Origin: Agathobaculum butyriciproducens
GTDB taxonomy: Bacteria > Bacillota > Clostridia > Oscillospirales > Butyricicoccaceae
Length of the DNA stretch: 64,000 nucleotides
Reading direction: 5' to 3'
Assembly (NCBI GenBank): GCA_003096535.1
Contig: QEKJ01000006.1
Span: 62,001 to 126,000, forward strand
Shown here one piece after another: positions 52,592 through 62,924 of this stretch. Within the stretch, counting starts at the first letter, position 1. Every line of letters starts with the position of its first letter. The notes beneath the pieces are model-generated. The model made no database searches and had not been told where the DNA came from. It saw only the letters and a list, made by a program, of their open reading frames with translations. A program made the translations under genes and the position numbers.

Positions 52592-53659
52592 TCAGCGCGC
52601 TTTCATTTGTCTTTGCCGCGACAGATTCATCGTGCCGTCCTGCATTTTCGACAGATTTTCCAGACAGTTGCCGGTACCGTATGCCACGCACGAAACCGCT
52701 TCGTCCGCGACGCGCGTCGGAATGCCGGTCTTGGAGGCGATGAGCTTGTCAAAGCCCCAGATCAGCGAACCGCCGCCTGTCATGGTGATGCCGTTGGCGG
52801 AAATGTCGCCGGTCAGCTCGGGAGGTGTGCGCTCGAGCACCCAGTGCACCGCCTCAACGATCGCTGAGGAGACCTCCTCGAGTGCATCGAGGATCTCACT
52901 CGAGCTTACGGTAAACGTGCGCGGCAGACCGGTCATCAGACAGCGTCCCCTGACCTCCATGATCGCTTCCTCGCTGCGCGGATACACACAGCCGACCGTG
53001 CGCTTGATCTCCTCTGCCGTGCGGTCGCCGATCAGCGCATTGTGCTTACGGCGGACGTACTTGACAATGGCCTCGTCGAACTTATCGCCCGCGACCTTGA
53101 TAGACGTGGATTCGACGATGCCGCCGAGCGAAATAACCGCCACATCGGTCGTGCCGCCGCCAATATCGACCACCAGATTGCCGTTGGCCCTGTTGATGTC
53201 GATGCCCGCGCCGATGGCCGCCGCGACCGGCTCCTCGACCAGAAAAACGCGCTTTGCGCCCGCCTGCGTGCCCGCATCAATGACGGCACGCTCCTCCACC
53301 TCGGTGATGATGGACGGCACACAAATGACCACATTCGGCTTGAACAGGTGGATACCCTGCACCTTTGCGATGAATTCCTTGATCATGCGCTCGGTCATCT
53401 CGTAATCCGAAATAACGCCCTCGCGCAGCGGACGGATGGCGACAATGTTGCCCGGTGTACGGCCAAGCATGCTCTGCGCTTCCTCGCCCACGGCAAGGAT
53501 TTTACCGGAAACCTTGTCCACCGCCACAACGGACGGCTCGTTAAGTACAACACCCTTGCCCTTTACATAGACCAGCACGGTTGCTGTGCCGAGGTCGATG
53601 CCGATATCGCTCGAAAAAAGCGACATCTTTTTCGCGATTCTTTGCAGAAAAGAAGCCAT
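52592..53659 (-). CDS. mreB: MreB/Mbl-like rod-shape actin homologue
   Basis: 355 residues of the actin/Hsp70 ATPase family. DIGIDLGTATVLVYVKGKG (phosphate 1, residues 18-36), VDIGGGTTDVAVI (phosphate 2, about 160-172) and TGGGSLIWGFDKL (adenosine loop, about 300) are evident, plus the MreB-typical RPLREGVISDYEMTERMI. It forms filaments that position wall synthesis. Whether it is MreB, Mbl or MreBH cannot be decided by eye. mreC and mreD do not follow, as they do in the classical operon. Confidence 0.92.
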   Translation of the reverse strand: MASFLQRIAKKMSLFSSDIGIDLGTATVLVYVKGKGVVLNEPSVVAVDKVSGKILAVGEEAQSMLGRTPGNIVAIRPLREGVISDYEMTERMIKEFIAKVQGIHLFKPNVVICVPSIITEVEERAVIDAGTQAGAKRVFLVEEPVAAAIGAGIDINRANGNLVVDIGGGTTDVAVISLGGIVESTSIKVAGDKFDEAIVKYVRRKHNALIGDRTAEEIKRTVGCVYPRSEEAIMEVRGRCLMTGLPRTFTVSSSEILDALEEVSSAIVEAVHWVLERTPPELTGDISANGITMTGGGSLIWGFDKLIASKTGIPTRVADEAVSCVAYGTGNCLENLSKMQDGTMNLSRQRQMKAR

Positions 53660-53779
53660 ATTTCATTCCTTTCTCCGCGCTCTGTTCGCGTGGATTGACA
53701 GTATTACCATTATACAGATTTTGTGCGCCATTTGCAAGACTCCGGGGCAAATACCGAAAATTCGACAGAGAAAATGGCA

Positions 53780-54700
53780 TCACTCCGGCAGCGTGTCCGT
53801 ATACTGCTGGAATCTGACATCGTTTTCCACCTGTTTTTTATAGGCTTCATACGCCTCCGCCAGCGATTCATATCTCGTCTTGTCTTTGATATAATTCTTA
53901 AAGGTACTGTAACTGTAGATATGGTCCACAATCGCAACATAGCTTTGGCCATTGTTAACTCGGGTCGCGGTGGTCGTTTCTGAGATGTAATAGCCGCCGC
54001 TCGCCGGGCTGATAATGACCGGTATCTGCTTTGTCGCACCGACGGCATTGGTATCGACCGATGTCCAGAACAAATAGCGGTCGCTCTTGTTCGTGGAACT
54101 GCCGAGAAACGCCCATGTGCCATTTTTCAGCAGGCTGTCGCTTCTCATCTCCTTCTCCACCAGGGGCACCATAGTGGAATTGGGGCACTTCGAGTCGATC
54201 TCAAAATTCGAATTATTCTTCAGTGTCTTCAAAATACCCGTCCGATCGAGTATGTCGTGCAGATTCTCGTTCCAGTCGATCGTGCCGCCCAGTGTGCTCT
54301 TGCCTTTCCAGTCAAACACGATCACAGCCTTTGCGCTGTCATAGTACACTTCGCATTCTCCGCCCGCGGCAGGGGTTCCTTTCCAGTTCGCGGTATCTCC
54401 TTGTGTCTTATAATGGGTAACGCCTGCAATTGTAATGGGATCTCTCGACTGCCAATCATCCTGCTTCTGCTTCAGCTTGACCGTCTTGCTCATGTTGTCT
54501 TTGTCCTGCTCCGTAACCGCAGTCAGCACATCGATATACGCCGCCCGCACCTCGATGAGGTCGGATGCCTCCAGACTTCTCTCGATATACTGTATCAGCG
54601 CCGGTATCATAAATGCCGCAAGGATCGCCAGAATGACCAGCACAACGATCAATTCCACCAGCGTAAATCCCTTGCGAGTATTTTTCTCTTTCTTCTGCAT
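53780..54700 (-). CDS. Orphan type IV prepilin-like protein
   Basis: 306 residues. The prepilin signature KGFTLVELIVVLVILAIL (residues 11-28) has the cleavage glycine before Phe and the Glu at mature position 5. The remainder is a long globular beta-rich domain with no homology I know. No pilus assembly genes (pilB, pilC, pilD) are nearby. It begins 15 bases after the recD2 stop with AAAAGGTG upstream, so the two are co-transcribed. Length is well above normal major pilins. Confidence 0.82.
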   Translation of the reverse strand: MQKKEKNTRKGFTLVELIVVLVILAILAAFMIPALIQYIERSLEASDLIEVRAAYIDVLTAVTEQDKDNMSKTVKLKQKQDDWQSRDPITIAGVTHYKTQGDTANWKGTPAAGGECEVYYDSAKAVIVFDWKGKSTLGGTIDWNENLHDILDRTGILKTLKNNSNFEIDSKCPNSTMVPLVEKEMRSDSLLKNGTWAFLGSSTNKSDRYLFWTSVDTNAVGATKQIPVIISPASGGYYISETTTATRVNNGQSYVAIVDHIYSYSTFKNYIKDKTRYESLAEAYEAYKKQVENDVRFQQYTDTLPE

Positions 54701-54714
54701 TTTATCAGCACCTT

Positions 54715-56970
54715 TTACTGAGTTTCGGCTAACCTAAGACGGGCTTTCAGCGCGCTGTACCGTCTGCCCTTCTGGTTGTTATTTACCATATACGCTACCA
54801 CATCCTGACTGCCGACGATAACAAGCAGGCGCTTCGCGCGTGTGATTGCGGTGTAGAGAATGTTGCGCGTGAGCAGTTTGCGCGGCAGACCGTCCGACAG
54901 AGCGAGCACCACCGCGTCAAACTCGCTGCCCTGCGATTTATGTACGGTGACGGCATACGCCAGCTCCAGCTCGTTCAGCATATCGAAGGTGTAAGTCGCA
55001 ATGCGGTCGTCAAAGCGAATCACCATGCACTCCTGCTGCGGAAAAATGCGGATGATCTCGCCGACGTCGCCGTTGAACACGCCGGTTCCCTGCTCGTCGT
55101 CCCCCTGCTTTTCCCACACAATGTCGTAGTTGTTTCGCACCTGCATCACGCGGTCGCCCTCGCGGAAAATGGTGTCTCCGAAGCGCTTTTCCAGCTTGCT
55201 TTCACTTGGTGGATTGAGTGCCTCCTGCAGACGGCGGTTGAGCGGAATAGTTCCGCTGCCGTGCCGCTTGGCAGGCGAAAGCACCTGTATCTGTGCAGGA
55301 GTAAAGCCGTAGTGCTTGGGCAGTCTCTGGGCGCAAAGCTGTGCCACCGTTTCGATAACAGACGTCGGCTCCGCCCGTTTCATGATGAAAAAGTCGCCGT
55401 CCGCGCCGGATGGCCTGGGCATTTCACCCGCGTTGACCGCGTGCGCGTTCATTACAATGTCGGACTGCTGCGCCTGACGGAAGATCTCGGTCAGCTGAAT
55501 GGTCGGCACCCGATGTGAGGTGATCAGGTCGCGCAGGAAGTTGCCCGGACCGACCGGCGGCAGCTGATCAGCATCACCGACGAGCACGAGCCGCGCACCG
55601 TGCGGCAGCGCATTGATGAGCGCCTGCATGAGCGTGATGTCCACCATGGACACCTCGTCCAGAATGACCGCATCGCACTCGAGCGGATTGGTCACACTGC
55701 GGGCAAACACCGTGCGTCCGCCGCCCGCAAAGCCTGCCTCGAGCAGCCGGTGAATGGTTTTCGCCTCCATACCGGTCAGGTCGGAAAGACGTTTTGCCGC
55801 GCGGCCGGTCGGCGCGGCGAGCAGCGTGTCCAGTCCCAGTGCCTCAAACACCTGCAGGATGCCGCGCACCGTAGTCGTTTTGCCGGTGCCCGGGCCGCCG
55901 GTCAGGATAACCAGACCATTGCGTGCAGCCGTTGAAATCGCAAGCTGCTGTTTCTCGGAAAAAGTGAACTCACTGTTCTCCAAAAGCGCGGAAAGCAGCT
56001 CATCCACATCAAAATCGTACTCATAATTGCGCTCTGCCATGTAGCCGAGCATTTCGGCAAGGTAGGCCTCCGCGTCGTGCATATCGCGCAGATAGACCGC
56101 GTCGCGGCCTGCGATGTGCTCACGCACCAGCCGCCCCTTCTCCTCCAGGCGAGCAATGCCGTGCAGCGCCCGGTCCTCGTCCACGACCACGTCATCGTCG
56201 CTCAGCAGCATGCACACCGCGTACAACAGCTTCTCCACTGGGATGAACGTGTGGCCGTTGTTCAGGTTAAAGGTCAGTGTATACAGAATGCCCGCGTCCA
56301 CGCGCTCATCGCTCAGCAGCGACAGCCCAAGCTCCATCGCCAGACCGTCCGCCAGCTTGAAATCCACATCATAGTATGGGTCACACAGCAGATACGGGTT
56401 CTCGCACAGCGCGTCGATGGCGCTGTCGTGCAGGCGCTTGTACAGCAGCGGCGTGAGCGCGACCGGCAGACCGTGTTCGCTCAGAAAGTCCATCAGCAGG
56501 CGCATTTCGCTCTGTTCGGTGAACTGACGGCCGATCTCCTTCGCCTTGCGGTCGGTAATGCCGCGCAGCTCCGACAGACGCTCCGGCTCGTGCATAAGAA
56601 TGTCAAACGTGTCCTCACCGAACTTTTCCGCAATTTTTGCCGCCAGCCGCGGACCGATGCCGCGAATCAGACCCGAACCGAGGTACTCCGCGATGCCGCG
56701 CACCGAGGTCGGCAGCCGGCGCTCAAACGCCTCGGTCGCAAACTGCTCGCCGTAGGTCGGGTGCGTCACCCAGCAGCCGGTCAGAATGACCTCCTCACCC
56801 AGTCCAATGTTGGGAAACGTGCCGGTCGCCGTGACCTCGGCTCCGTTTTCCGCAGCAAGGCGCAGCACGGCATAGCCGTTTTCGTCGTTGTAGTAAACGA
56901 TCTGCTGCACCGTGCCGCGCACGATCAAATATTCTCTTTCGTCCAACGTCCCACCGTCCCAACTTGTCAT
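54715..56970 (-). CDS. RecD2-type DNA helicase
   Basis: 751 residues of the SF1B RecD2 family. The N-terminal OB and helix-hairpin-helix part (residues 1-200, LRGITDRKAKEIG) precedes the motor: Walker A GGPGTGKTTT near 352-361, DEVSMVD, GDADQLPPVG, and the C-terminal TVHKSQGSEFDAV and YTAITRAKRLL. It unwinds DNA 5'-3' in repair and replication restart. Its start overlaps the stop of the small gene upstream (ATGA). Confidence 0.94.
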   Translation of the reverse strand: MTSWDGGTLDEREYLIVRGTVQQIVYYNDENGYAVLRLAAENGAEVTATGTFPNIGLGEEVILTGCWVTHPTYGEQFATEAFERRLPTSVRGIAEYLGSGLIRGIGPRLAAKIAEKFGEDTFDILMHEPERLSELRGITDRKAKEIGRQFTEQSEMRLLMDFLSEHGLPVALTPLLYKRLHDSAIDALCENPYLLCDPYYDVDFKLADGLAMELGLSLLSDERVDAGILYTLTFNLNNGHTFIPVEKLLYAVCMLLSDDDVVVDEDRALHGIARLEEKGRLVREHIAGRDAVYLRDMHDAEAYLAEMLGYMAERNYEYDFDVDELLSALLENSEFTFSEKQQLAISTAARNGLVILTGGPGTGKTTTVRGILQVFEALGLDTLLAAPTGRAAKRLSDLTGMEAKTIHRLLEAGFAGGGRTVFARSVTNPLECDAVILDEVSMVDITLMQALINALPHGARLVLVGDADQLPPVGPGNFLRDLITSHRVPTIQLTEIFRQAQQSDIVMNAHAVNAGEMPRPSGADGDFFIMKRAEPTSVIETVAQLCAQRLPKHYGFTPAQIQVLSPAKRHGSGTIPLNRRLQEALNPPSESKLEKRFGDTIFREGDRVMQVRNNYDIVWEKQGDDEQGTGVFNGDVGEIIRIFPQQECMVIRFDDRIATYTFDMLNELELAYAVTVHKSQGSEFDAVVLALSDGLPRKLLTRNILYTAITRAKRLLVIVGSQDVVAYMVNNNQKGRRYSALKARLRLAETQ

Positions 56971-57266
56971 TCCAGATAGGTTATGTCCTGCCGTGCCGCC
57001 ATGTACTTGGCGATGTTCTGTCCCTGTCCGCTGCCGATTTCAACAAATGTAATCAGCAGACCGGGAAAATACTGCCGCCGCACGCGCAGTGCCGCGCGGA
57101 TCAGGTGTTCGCTGACGGCATCGCAGCCGTCGCCGTACAGCGTCAGCTCCGCCGAGCCGTGCAGCCGCAGCAGCCGTGCGGAGACGATCTCATACACCGT
57201 GTGCAGCACGGTGTAAAATCCCACCGCGGCAAATACCGCCAGAACCGATTGCAGAAAAACAGACAT
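56967..57266 (-). CDS. Small membrane-associated protein, unknown
   Basis: 99 residues. One hydrophobic helix at residues 3-24 (VFLQSVLAVFAAVGFYTVLH), then a mixed alpha/beta soluble part (LTLYGDGCDAVSEHLIRAALRVRRQYFP). It overlaps recD2 by four bases. No family recognised. Confidence 0.65.
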   Translation of the reverse strand: MSVFLQSVLAVFAAVGFYTVLHTVYEIVSARLLRLHGSAELTLYGDGCDAVSEHLIRAALRVRRQYFPGLLITFVEIGSGQGQNIAKYMAARQDITYLE

Positions 57267-57370
57267 GAGCGTTCCCTCCTGCTATCAGCCTATGCACGGA
57301 GGGAATACTTTGTTAGTATATAGTATAGCACAATTGTTCGGATAAGTAAACCGAGCAGAAAATCCGGGGA

Positions 57371-57437
57371 TAATTGAAAATTGAGAATGGAGAATGAACG
57401 TGATGATAGAACGATAACCAAATTTCATTCTCCATTC
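57371..57437. repeat. D-type dispersed repeat box D8
   Basis: Left AATTGAAAATTGAGAATGG and right TTCATTCTCCATTCC termini enclose only about 30 bases. Confidence 0.65.
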
Positions 57438-57440
57438 CTG

Positions 57441-57472
57441 AAAAAGAGACGCTTTCGCGTCTCTTTTTCAGG
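57441..57472 (-). terminator. Terminator overlapping the stop of the small gene at 57468
   Basis: AAAAAGAGACGC pairs with GCGTCTCTTTTT; the gene stop lies at its edge. Confidence 0.85.
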
Positions 57473-57686
57473 TTTCGTGTTCTTTGCACCACTCATTCAG
57501 CGTTTCCCGATCAGTGCCCTGCATGGAACAGGCGGTTCCGCAATCCCGTTCATTGGGCGGCAGCGAGATACCCTCGCTCATCTTTTCCTGTTCCCGCGCG
57601 GCCACTGCCGGTTTGCTGCGGCGCAGCCACTCGAACGCCTTCGCGGCGGCCCGGAGCTGATAGCGGTTTTCGTGATTTTCCGACAT
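57468..57686 (-). CDS. Small hydrophilic protein, unknown
   Basis: A start at 57686 (MSENHENRYQLRAAAKAFEW) with GGAGGGATG upstream gives 72 residues. Mostly helical and charged, with two or three cysteines in the second half (CGTACSMQG, EWCKEH). No family recognised. It lies downstream of and in the same direction as tuf, beyond the tuf terminator. Confidence 0.6.
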   Translation of the reverse strand: MSENHENRYQLRAAAKAFEWLRRSKPAVAAREQEKMSEGISLPPNERDCGTACSMQGTDRETLNEWCKEHET

Positions 57687-57737
57687 AATTGCATCCCTCC
57701 TTCGCATAGTATGCGCAGGAAAGAGGATTTTACGCAC

Positions 57738-57770
57738 AAAAAAGCTCCCATGCCGAAGCATGGGAGCTTG
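57738..57770 (-). terminator. Terminator of tuf
   Basis: On the minus strand GCTCCCATGC pairs with GCATGGGAGC, then TTTTTTG. Confidence 0.88.
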
Positions 57771-57801
57771 TAAATTGCGTTATGCTATTGCTTAACAAAA
57801 A

Positions 57802-59004
57802 TTAAGCGTTGATAGCGGTTACGACGCCGGAACCTACGGTGCGGCCACCCTCACGGATAGCGAAACGCAGGCCTTCCTCGATAGCGATCGGGGTGATCAG
57901 CTCAACGTCCATCTCAACGTTGTCGCCCGGCATGCACATCTCAGTGCCTTCCGGCAGAGTGATAACGCCAGTTACGTCGGTGGTACGGAAGTAGAACTGC
58001 GGACGGTAGTTGTTGAAGAACGGAGTATGACGGCCGCCCTCTTCCTTCTTCAGAACGTATACCTGACCGTGGAACTTGGTGTGCGGGTGAATGGAGCCCG
58101 GCTTAGCCAGAACCTGGCCACGCTCAACCTCGTTCTTCTGGATGCCGCGGAGCAGAGCACCGATGTTGTCGCCTGCTTCAGCGTAGTCCAGCAGCTTGCG
58201 GAACATCTCGATACCGGTTACAACGGTCTTGCGCGGAGCGTCCATCAGACCAACGATCTCAACTTCCTCGCCCATCTTCAGCTGGCCACGCTCTACACGG
58301 CCGGTAGCTACGGTACCACGACCGGTGATGGAGAATACGTCCTCAACCGGCATGATGAACGGCTTGTCAGCAGCACGGTCCGGGGTCGGGATATAAGAGT
58401 CAACAGCGTCCATCAGCTCGTGGATGCACTTGTACTCCGGAGCGTTCGGATCCTTGGAATCGCAGGTCAGAACGTTCAGAGCGGAACCACGGATTACCGG
58501 AACGTCGTCGCCCGGGAAATCGTAAGAGGACAGCAGCTCACGGATCTCCATCTCAACCAGGTCGAGCAGCTCCTCGTCGTCTACCTGATCAGCCTTGTTC
58601 ATGAAGACAACGATATACGGAACGCCTACCTGACGGGACAGCAGGATGTGCTCGCGGGTCTGCGGCATCGGGCCGTCAGCAGCGGATACAACCAGGATAG
58701 CACCGTCCATCTGAGCAGCGCCGGTGATCATGTTCTTAACGTAGTCGGCATGGCCCGGGCAGTCAACGTGAGCGTAGTGACGCTTAGCGGTGTGATACTC
58801 AACGTGTGCGGTGTTGATGGTAATGCCGCGCTCCTTCTCCTCCGGAGCCTTGTCGATTGCGTCGTATGCCTGATACTCAGCATCGCCCTCGAGAGCCAGA
58901 ACCTTGGTGATTGCAGCGGTCAGAGTGGTCTTGCCGTGGTCAACGTGGCCGATGGTGCCAATGTTAACGTGCGGCAGAGAACGGTCAAATTTTTCCTTTG
59001 CCAT
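57802..59004 (-). CDS. tuf: Elongation factor Tu
   Basis: 400 residues. GTP-binding motifs: GHVDHGKT (19-26), [13 protein letters not shown] (about 81-93) and NKAD (about 136-139). It delivers aminoacyl-tRNA to the ribosome. Codons are extremely biased. It is the last gene of the str unit, 91 bases after fusA, with GAGGAGG upstream of the start. Confidence 0.98.
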   Translation of the reverse strand: MAKEKFDRSLPHVNIGTIGHVDHGKTTLTAAITKVLALEGDAEYQAYDAIDKAPEEKERGITINTAHVEYHTAKRHYAHVDCPGHADYVKNMITGAAQMDGAILVVSAADGPMPQTREHILLSRQVGVPYIVVFMNKADQVDDEELLDLVEMEIRELLSSYDFPGDDVPVIRGSALNVLTCDSKDPNAPEYKCIHELMDAVDSYIPTPDRAADKPFIMPVEDVFSITGRGTVATGRVERGQLKMGEEVEIVGLMDAPRKTVVTGIEMFRKLLDYAEAGDNIGALLRGIQKNEVERGQVLAKPGSIHPHTKFHGQVYVLKKEEGGRHTPFFNNYRPQFYFRTTDVTGVITLPEGTEMCMPGDNVEMDVELITPIAIEEGLRFAIREGGRTVGSGVVTAINA

Positions 59005-59095
59005 TGTGGATATCCTCCTCGTAAAATGAATTAAAAGTCATGTTGCATTTATTTTACTGCATTTCGAGAAAAAATGCAATAGGCTGCAGCAGATT

Positions 59096-61201
59096 TTAGT
59101 CGTTGTTTTTGGTACGGCTGTCGATGATCTTCTCCTGAATGCTCTTCGGCACTTCAGTGTAGTGGCTCGGCTGCATGGTATACTGGCCACGGCCCTGGGT
59201 GCGGGAACGCAGAGCAGTTGCGTAACCGAACATCTCGCTCAGCGGAACGCCGGCAGAGATAGCCTGTACGCCGCCACGCGGCTCCATGCCCTGGATCTGA
59301 CCACGACGGGAGTTCAGGTCGCCGATAACGTCGCCCATATACTCCTCCGGTACCATTACGTCAACCTGCATGATCGGCTCCATCAGAACCGGATCAGCCT
59401 TCTTCATAGCTTCCTTGAACGCCATAGAACCAGCGATCTTGAACGCCATCTCAGAGGAGTCGACTTCGTGGTAAGAGCCATCATACAGGGTTACCTTAAC
59501 GTCAACAACCGGGTAGCCTGCGAGGATACCAGACTGCATAGCGCCCTGGATACCCTGATTAACAGGCTCGATATATTCCTTCGGGATAGCACCGCCAACG
59601 ATCTTGTTGATGAACTCGTAGCCCTTGCCGGACTCGTTCGGCTCAACGATGATCTTAACATGGCCGTACTGGCCCTTACCACCGGACTGACGAGCGTACT
59701 TCTGATCAACGTCAGCGGAGCGGCGGATGGTCTCCTTGTAAGCAACCTGAGGAGAACCTACGTTAGCCTCTACCTTGAACTCGCGCAGCAGACGGTCAAC
59801 GATGATCTCCAGATGAAGCTCGCCCATACCAGCGATAATGGTCTGGCCGGTCTCTTCATCGGTGTAGGTCTTGAAAGTCGGGTCCTCTTCTGCCAGCTTA
59901 GCCAGCGCGATACCCATCTTCTCCTGACCAGCCTTGGTCTTCGGCTCGATCGCAACACGGATAACCGGGTCCGGGAACTCCATAGACTCGAGGATGATCG
60001 GGTGCTTCTCATCACACAGCGTATCGCCGGTGGTGGTGTTCTTAAAGCCGATGCCCGCAGCGATATCGCCGGAATATACGCAGTCGATATCCTGACGGTG
60101 GTTAGCGTGCATCTGCAGAATACGGCCCAGACGCTCGCGCTGATCCTTGGTAGCATTCAGTACGGAGGAACCAGCGGTGATGGTGCCGGAGTATACGCGG
60201 AAGAACGTCAGACGGCCAACGAACGGGTCGGTAGCGATCTTGAACGCCAGCGCAGAGAACGGCGCATCATCAGAAGACGGACGGGAATCCTCCTCGTCGG
60301 TCTGCGGGTTTACACCCTTGATGTCCGGGATGTCGGTCGGAGCCGGCATGTATTCGATAACAGCGTCCAGCAGCGGCTGTACGCCCTTGTTGCGGTATGC
60401 GGTGCCGCAGAGTACCGGAACGATTTCGTTGGCGATACAGCCCTTGCGGATTGCAGCCTTAACTTCCGGAATGGTCAGCTCTTCGCCCTCGAGGTACTTC
60501 ATCATGAGGTCCTCGTCCAGCTCAGCAACGTGCTCCCACAGTTCGTCGTGGTACTGCTGAGCCTTCTCCATCATGTCAGCCGGAATATCCTCGTCGCGGA
60601 TATCCTTGCCGAGGTCGTCATAGTAAACCTCAGCGCGCATGGTGATCAGGTCGATGATACCCTTGAAGGTATCCTCAGAGCCGATCGGCAGCTGAACCGG
60701 AACAGCGTTGCACTTCAGACGGTCCTTCATCATGTTGACTACGTTGTAGAAGTCAGCACCCATGATATCCATCTTGTTTACGAACGCCATACGCGGAACC
60801 TTGTACTTGTCAGCCTGATGCCAAACGGTCTCAGACTGCGGCTCAACGCCGCCCTTTGCACAGAATACGGTTACGGAACCGTCCAGTACACGCAGGGAGC
60901 GCTCTACCTCTACGGTAAAGTCAACGTGGCCCGGGGTGTCGATGATGTTGATACGATGCTCCGGGAACTGATGAGTAGAGCCGGACCAGTGGCAGGTGGT
61001 AGCTGCGGAGGTGATGGTGATACCACGCTCCTGCTCCTGCTCCATCCAGTCCATGGTAGCGGTACCGTCGTGGGTATCGCCGATCTTATGGTTTACACCG
61101 GTGTAATACAGAATACGCTCGGTGGTAGTGGTCTTACCGGCGTCGATGTGCGCCATGATGCCGATATTTCTGGTTCTTTCCAGGGAATATTCTCTAGGCA
61201 T
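59096..61201 (-). CDS. fusA: Elongation factor G
   Basis: 701 residues: G domain with [10 protein letters not shown] (about 17-26), [17 protein letters not shown], then domains II-V. EF-G drives translocation and helps ribosome recycling. Biased codons. It lies between rpsG and tuf in the standard order, with AAAGGAGAGCAAT before the ATG. Confidence 0.98.
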   Translation of the reverse strand: MPREYSLERTRNIGIMAHIDAGKTTTTERILYYTGVNHKIGDTHDGTATMDWMEQEQERGITITSAATTCHWSGSTHQFPEHRINIIDTPGHVDFTVEVERSLRVLDGSVTVFCAKGGVEPQSETVWHQADKYKVPRMAFVNKMDIMGADFYNVVNMMKDRLKCNAVPVQLPIGSEDTFKGIIDLITMRAEVYYDDLGKDIRDEDIPADMMEKAQQYHDELWEHVAELDEDLMMKYLEGEELTIPEVKAAIRKGCIANEIVPVLCGTAYRNKGVQPLLDAVIEYMPAPTDIPDIKGVNPQTDEEDSRPSSDDAPFSALAFKIATDPFVGRLTFFRVYSGTITAGSSVLNATKDQRERLGRILQMHANHRQDIDCVYSGDIAAGIGFKNTTTGDTLCDEKHPIILESMEFPDPVIRVAIEPKTKAGQEKMGIALAKLAEEDPTFKTYTDEETGQTIIAGMGELHLEIIVDRLLREFKVEANVGSPQVAYKETIRRSADVDQKYARQSGGKGQYGHVKIIVEPNESGKGYEFINKIVGGAIPKEYIEPVNQGIQGAMQSGILAGYPVVDVKVTLYDGSYHEVDSSEMAFKIAGSMAFKEAMKKADPVLMEPIMQVDVMVPEEYMGDVIGDLNSRRGQIQGMEPRGGVQAISAGVPLSEMFGYATALRSRTQGRGQYTMQPSHYTEVPKSIQEKIIDSRTKNND

Positions 61202-61240
61202 ATTGCTCTCCTTTCAAAGCGTTATGCGGAAACCGACAGA

Positions 61241-61711
61241 TTAATAGCGGTAGTGTGCGAACGCCTTGTTCGCCTCTGCCATCTTGTGGGTATCCTCGCG
61301 CTTCTTAACAGCACCGCCCAGATTGTTGCAAGCGTCCAGGATCTCGCCTGCCAGACGCTCACGCATGGTCTTTTCAGAACGAGCGCGGGAGTACTTGGTG
61401 ATCCAACGCAGGCCCAGGGTCTGACGACGCTCCGGGCGAACTTCCATCGGCACCTGGTAGGTAGCGCCGCCTACACGGCGAGCCTTAACTTCCAGGGTCG
61501 GCATGATGTTTTCCATAGCCTCGGTGAAAACCTCCAGCGGTTCACGACCGGTCTTTTCACGAACGATATCGAAAGCACCATAAACAACCTTCTGCGAAAC
61601 GCCCTTCTTGCCGTCGAGCATGATAGAGTTTACCAGCTTGGTGACGAGCTTGGAATTATAAAGCGGATCGGGCAGAACGTCTCTCTTGGGGACATTACCT
61701 CTTCTTGGCAC
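61241..61711 (-). CDS. rpsG: 30S ribosomal protein S7
   Basis: A GTG start at 61711 ([17 protein letters not shown] follows) with GGAGGGAAGTAAA upstream gives 156 residues, the standard length. Conserved [14 protein letters not shown] and ALRWI-type [13 protein letters not shown] regions are present. S7 nucleates the 30S head. It is 40 bases from fusA. Confidence 0.96.
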   Translation of the reverse strand: MPRRGNVPKRDVLPDPLYNSKLVTKLVNSIMLDGKKGVSQKVVYGAFDIVREKTGREPLEVFTEAMENIMPTLEVKARRVGGATYQVPMEVRPERRQTLGLRWITKYSRARSEKTMRERLAGEILDACNNLGGAVKKREDTHKMAEANKAFAHYRY

Positions 61712-62032
61712 TTTACTTCCCTCCTTCAAAAATATTTGATTTCATAGGTACTTCGGCGGATCTTTGACCGCCGTTGTTCATGCCTGTCCGAGGTAAAGGC
61801 CCGATTTATGCAATCGGAACTAAAATGCCTCAGACAAAGCATAGCTGCTTTGCTGAAAAATAACTTTCTCGCAAAACCTTGTGGGTTGGCTCCTTGCCTT
61901 CCGTTTCCTTATTTGCAAGGTAACGGTACAGGAGTAATCAAGCATGATTGTGCAGATCAAGGCGCAGCCACGCGCCGCGTACAAAGGTACGCAAGTGCGG
62001 GTGCAACGCAGAGATGTGCAATCAGGCGCAGA
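61712..62032. other. 321-base gap between rpsL and rpsG
   Basis: Unusually long for this operon (normally tens of bases). It contains several short inverted repeats such as GCGGATCTTTGACCGC, CCGATT/AATCGG, and GCAAAGCATAGCTGCTTTGC, and no reading frame. I see no known leader motif. It may be a repeat insertion or an RNA-structured regulatory region; unresolved. Confidence 0.5.
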
Positions 62033-62452
62033 TTACTTGCCTGCCTTCGGGCGCTTAGCACCGTACTTGGAACGAGCCTGACGACGGTTAGCAACACCCT
62101 GGGTATCCAGAGTACCACGGATGATGTGGTAACGAACACCAGGAAGGTCCTTTACACGACCGCCGCGAACCATAACTACAGAGTGCTCCTGCAGGTTGTG
62201 GCCTTCACCGGGGATGTAAGCGGAAACTTCCATCTGGTTGGTCAGCTTTACACGAGCTACCTTACGAAGAGCAGAGTTCGGCTTCTTCGGGGTCATGGTC
62301 TTAACCGTGGTGCAAACGCCGCGCTTCTGCGGAGCGGACTGATCGGTAGCCTTCTTCTTCTGAGAGTTGTAGCCTACCTGAAGAGCCGGTGCCGTAGACT
62401 TGGTAACGACTGCCTCACGACCCTTACGGACGAGTTGGTTAAAAGTTGGCAT
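62033..62452 (-). CDS. rpsL: 30S ribosomal protein S12
   Basis: A start at 62452 with AAGGAGGAAATAAA gives 139 residues. Hallmark segments are [14 protein letters not shown] and [11 protein letters not shown], with [15 protein letters not shown]; lysines in these positions are the usual streptomycin-sensitivity residues. S12 sits at the decoding centre. Confidence 0.97.
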   Translation of the reverse strand: MPTFNQLVRKGREAVVTKSTAPALQVGYNSQKKKATDQSAPQKRGVCTTVKTMTPKKPNSALRKVARVKLTNQMEVSAYIPGEGHNLQEHSVVMVRGGRVKDLPGVRYHIIRGTLDTQGVANRRQARSKYGAKRPKAGK

Positions 62453-62518
62453 TTTATTTCCTCCTTCTTTCAAAGATATTTATGAAAAGCGCGTTTTGCG
62501 CAATTCAACAAAGAAAAA

Positions 62519-62761
62519 TCAGTGCAGAACTACGACTACTGCCGCGCCGACATCAATGCCGACCGCATCGCCGAGCTCCGTCATCGTGGTGACCTCGGTA
62601 ACTTCCATACCGTGTTCACTGCAAAGCTCATAAATCGGTCCGACGACTCGTTTTTCTGCGTCCAGCGCAACAAAGACCTGTGCGGCTGCGCCGTCCCGAA
62701 TCGCTTTTTTCGACTGCTTTACACCGATCACCTTGTGCGCCGTGTGAAGTTCTGAAAGCAT
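62519..62761 (-). CDS. L7Ae/L30e-like ribosome-associated RNA-binding protein
   Basis: A start at 62761 (MLSELHTAHKVIGVKQSKKAI) with AGGAGGAATATT upstream gives 80 residues. The L7Ae pattern GVKQSKKAIRDGAAAQVFVALDA and EVTTMTELGDAVGIDVGAA matches the YbxF/RplGB family that binds kink-turns near ribosomes. Its position between rpoC and rpsL is the usual one in Firmicutes. Confidence 0.9.
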   Translation of the reverse strand: MLSELHTAHKVIGVKQSKKAIRDGAAAQVFVALDAEKRVVGPIYELCSEHGMEVTEVTTMTELGDAVGIDVGAAVVVVLH

Positions 62762-62924
62762 AATATTCCTCCTATACGGCATACTCCCATAGTATACGGG
62801 TTTGTCCCCTTGTTGTCAAGTGTTTTCTCGAATTTTTTTATTTTTTACGAGATTTTTCTTTTCCAGACAAATTTGACACCTGGCAAAAGGAGTTTCCGCA
62901 GGATACATTCAATGATTACGCTAT

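Noticed and set aside
59162-61747. Very long open frame on the plus strand opposite fusA and rpsG (861 codons), and similar long frames opposite ilvB, ilvD, tuf and glnS
   Set aside because: They mirror highly biased codon use of the real genes, lack ribosome sites, and encode repetitive Leu/Val/Asp/Arg-rich sequence without domains.
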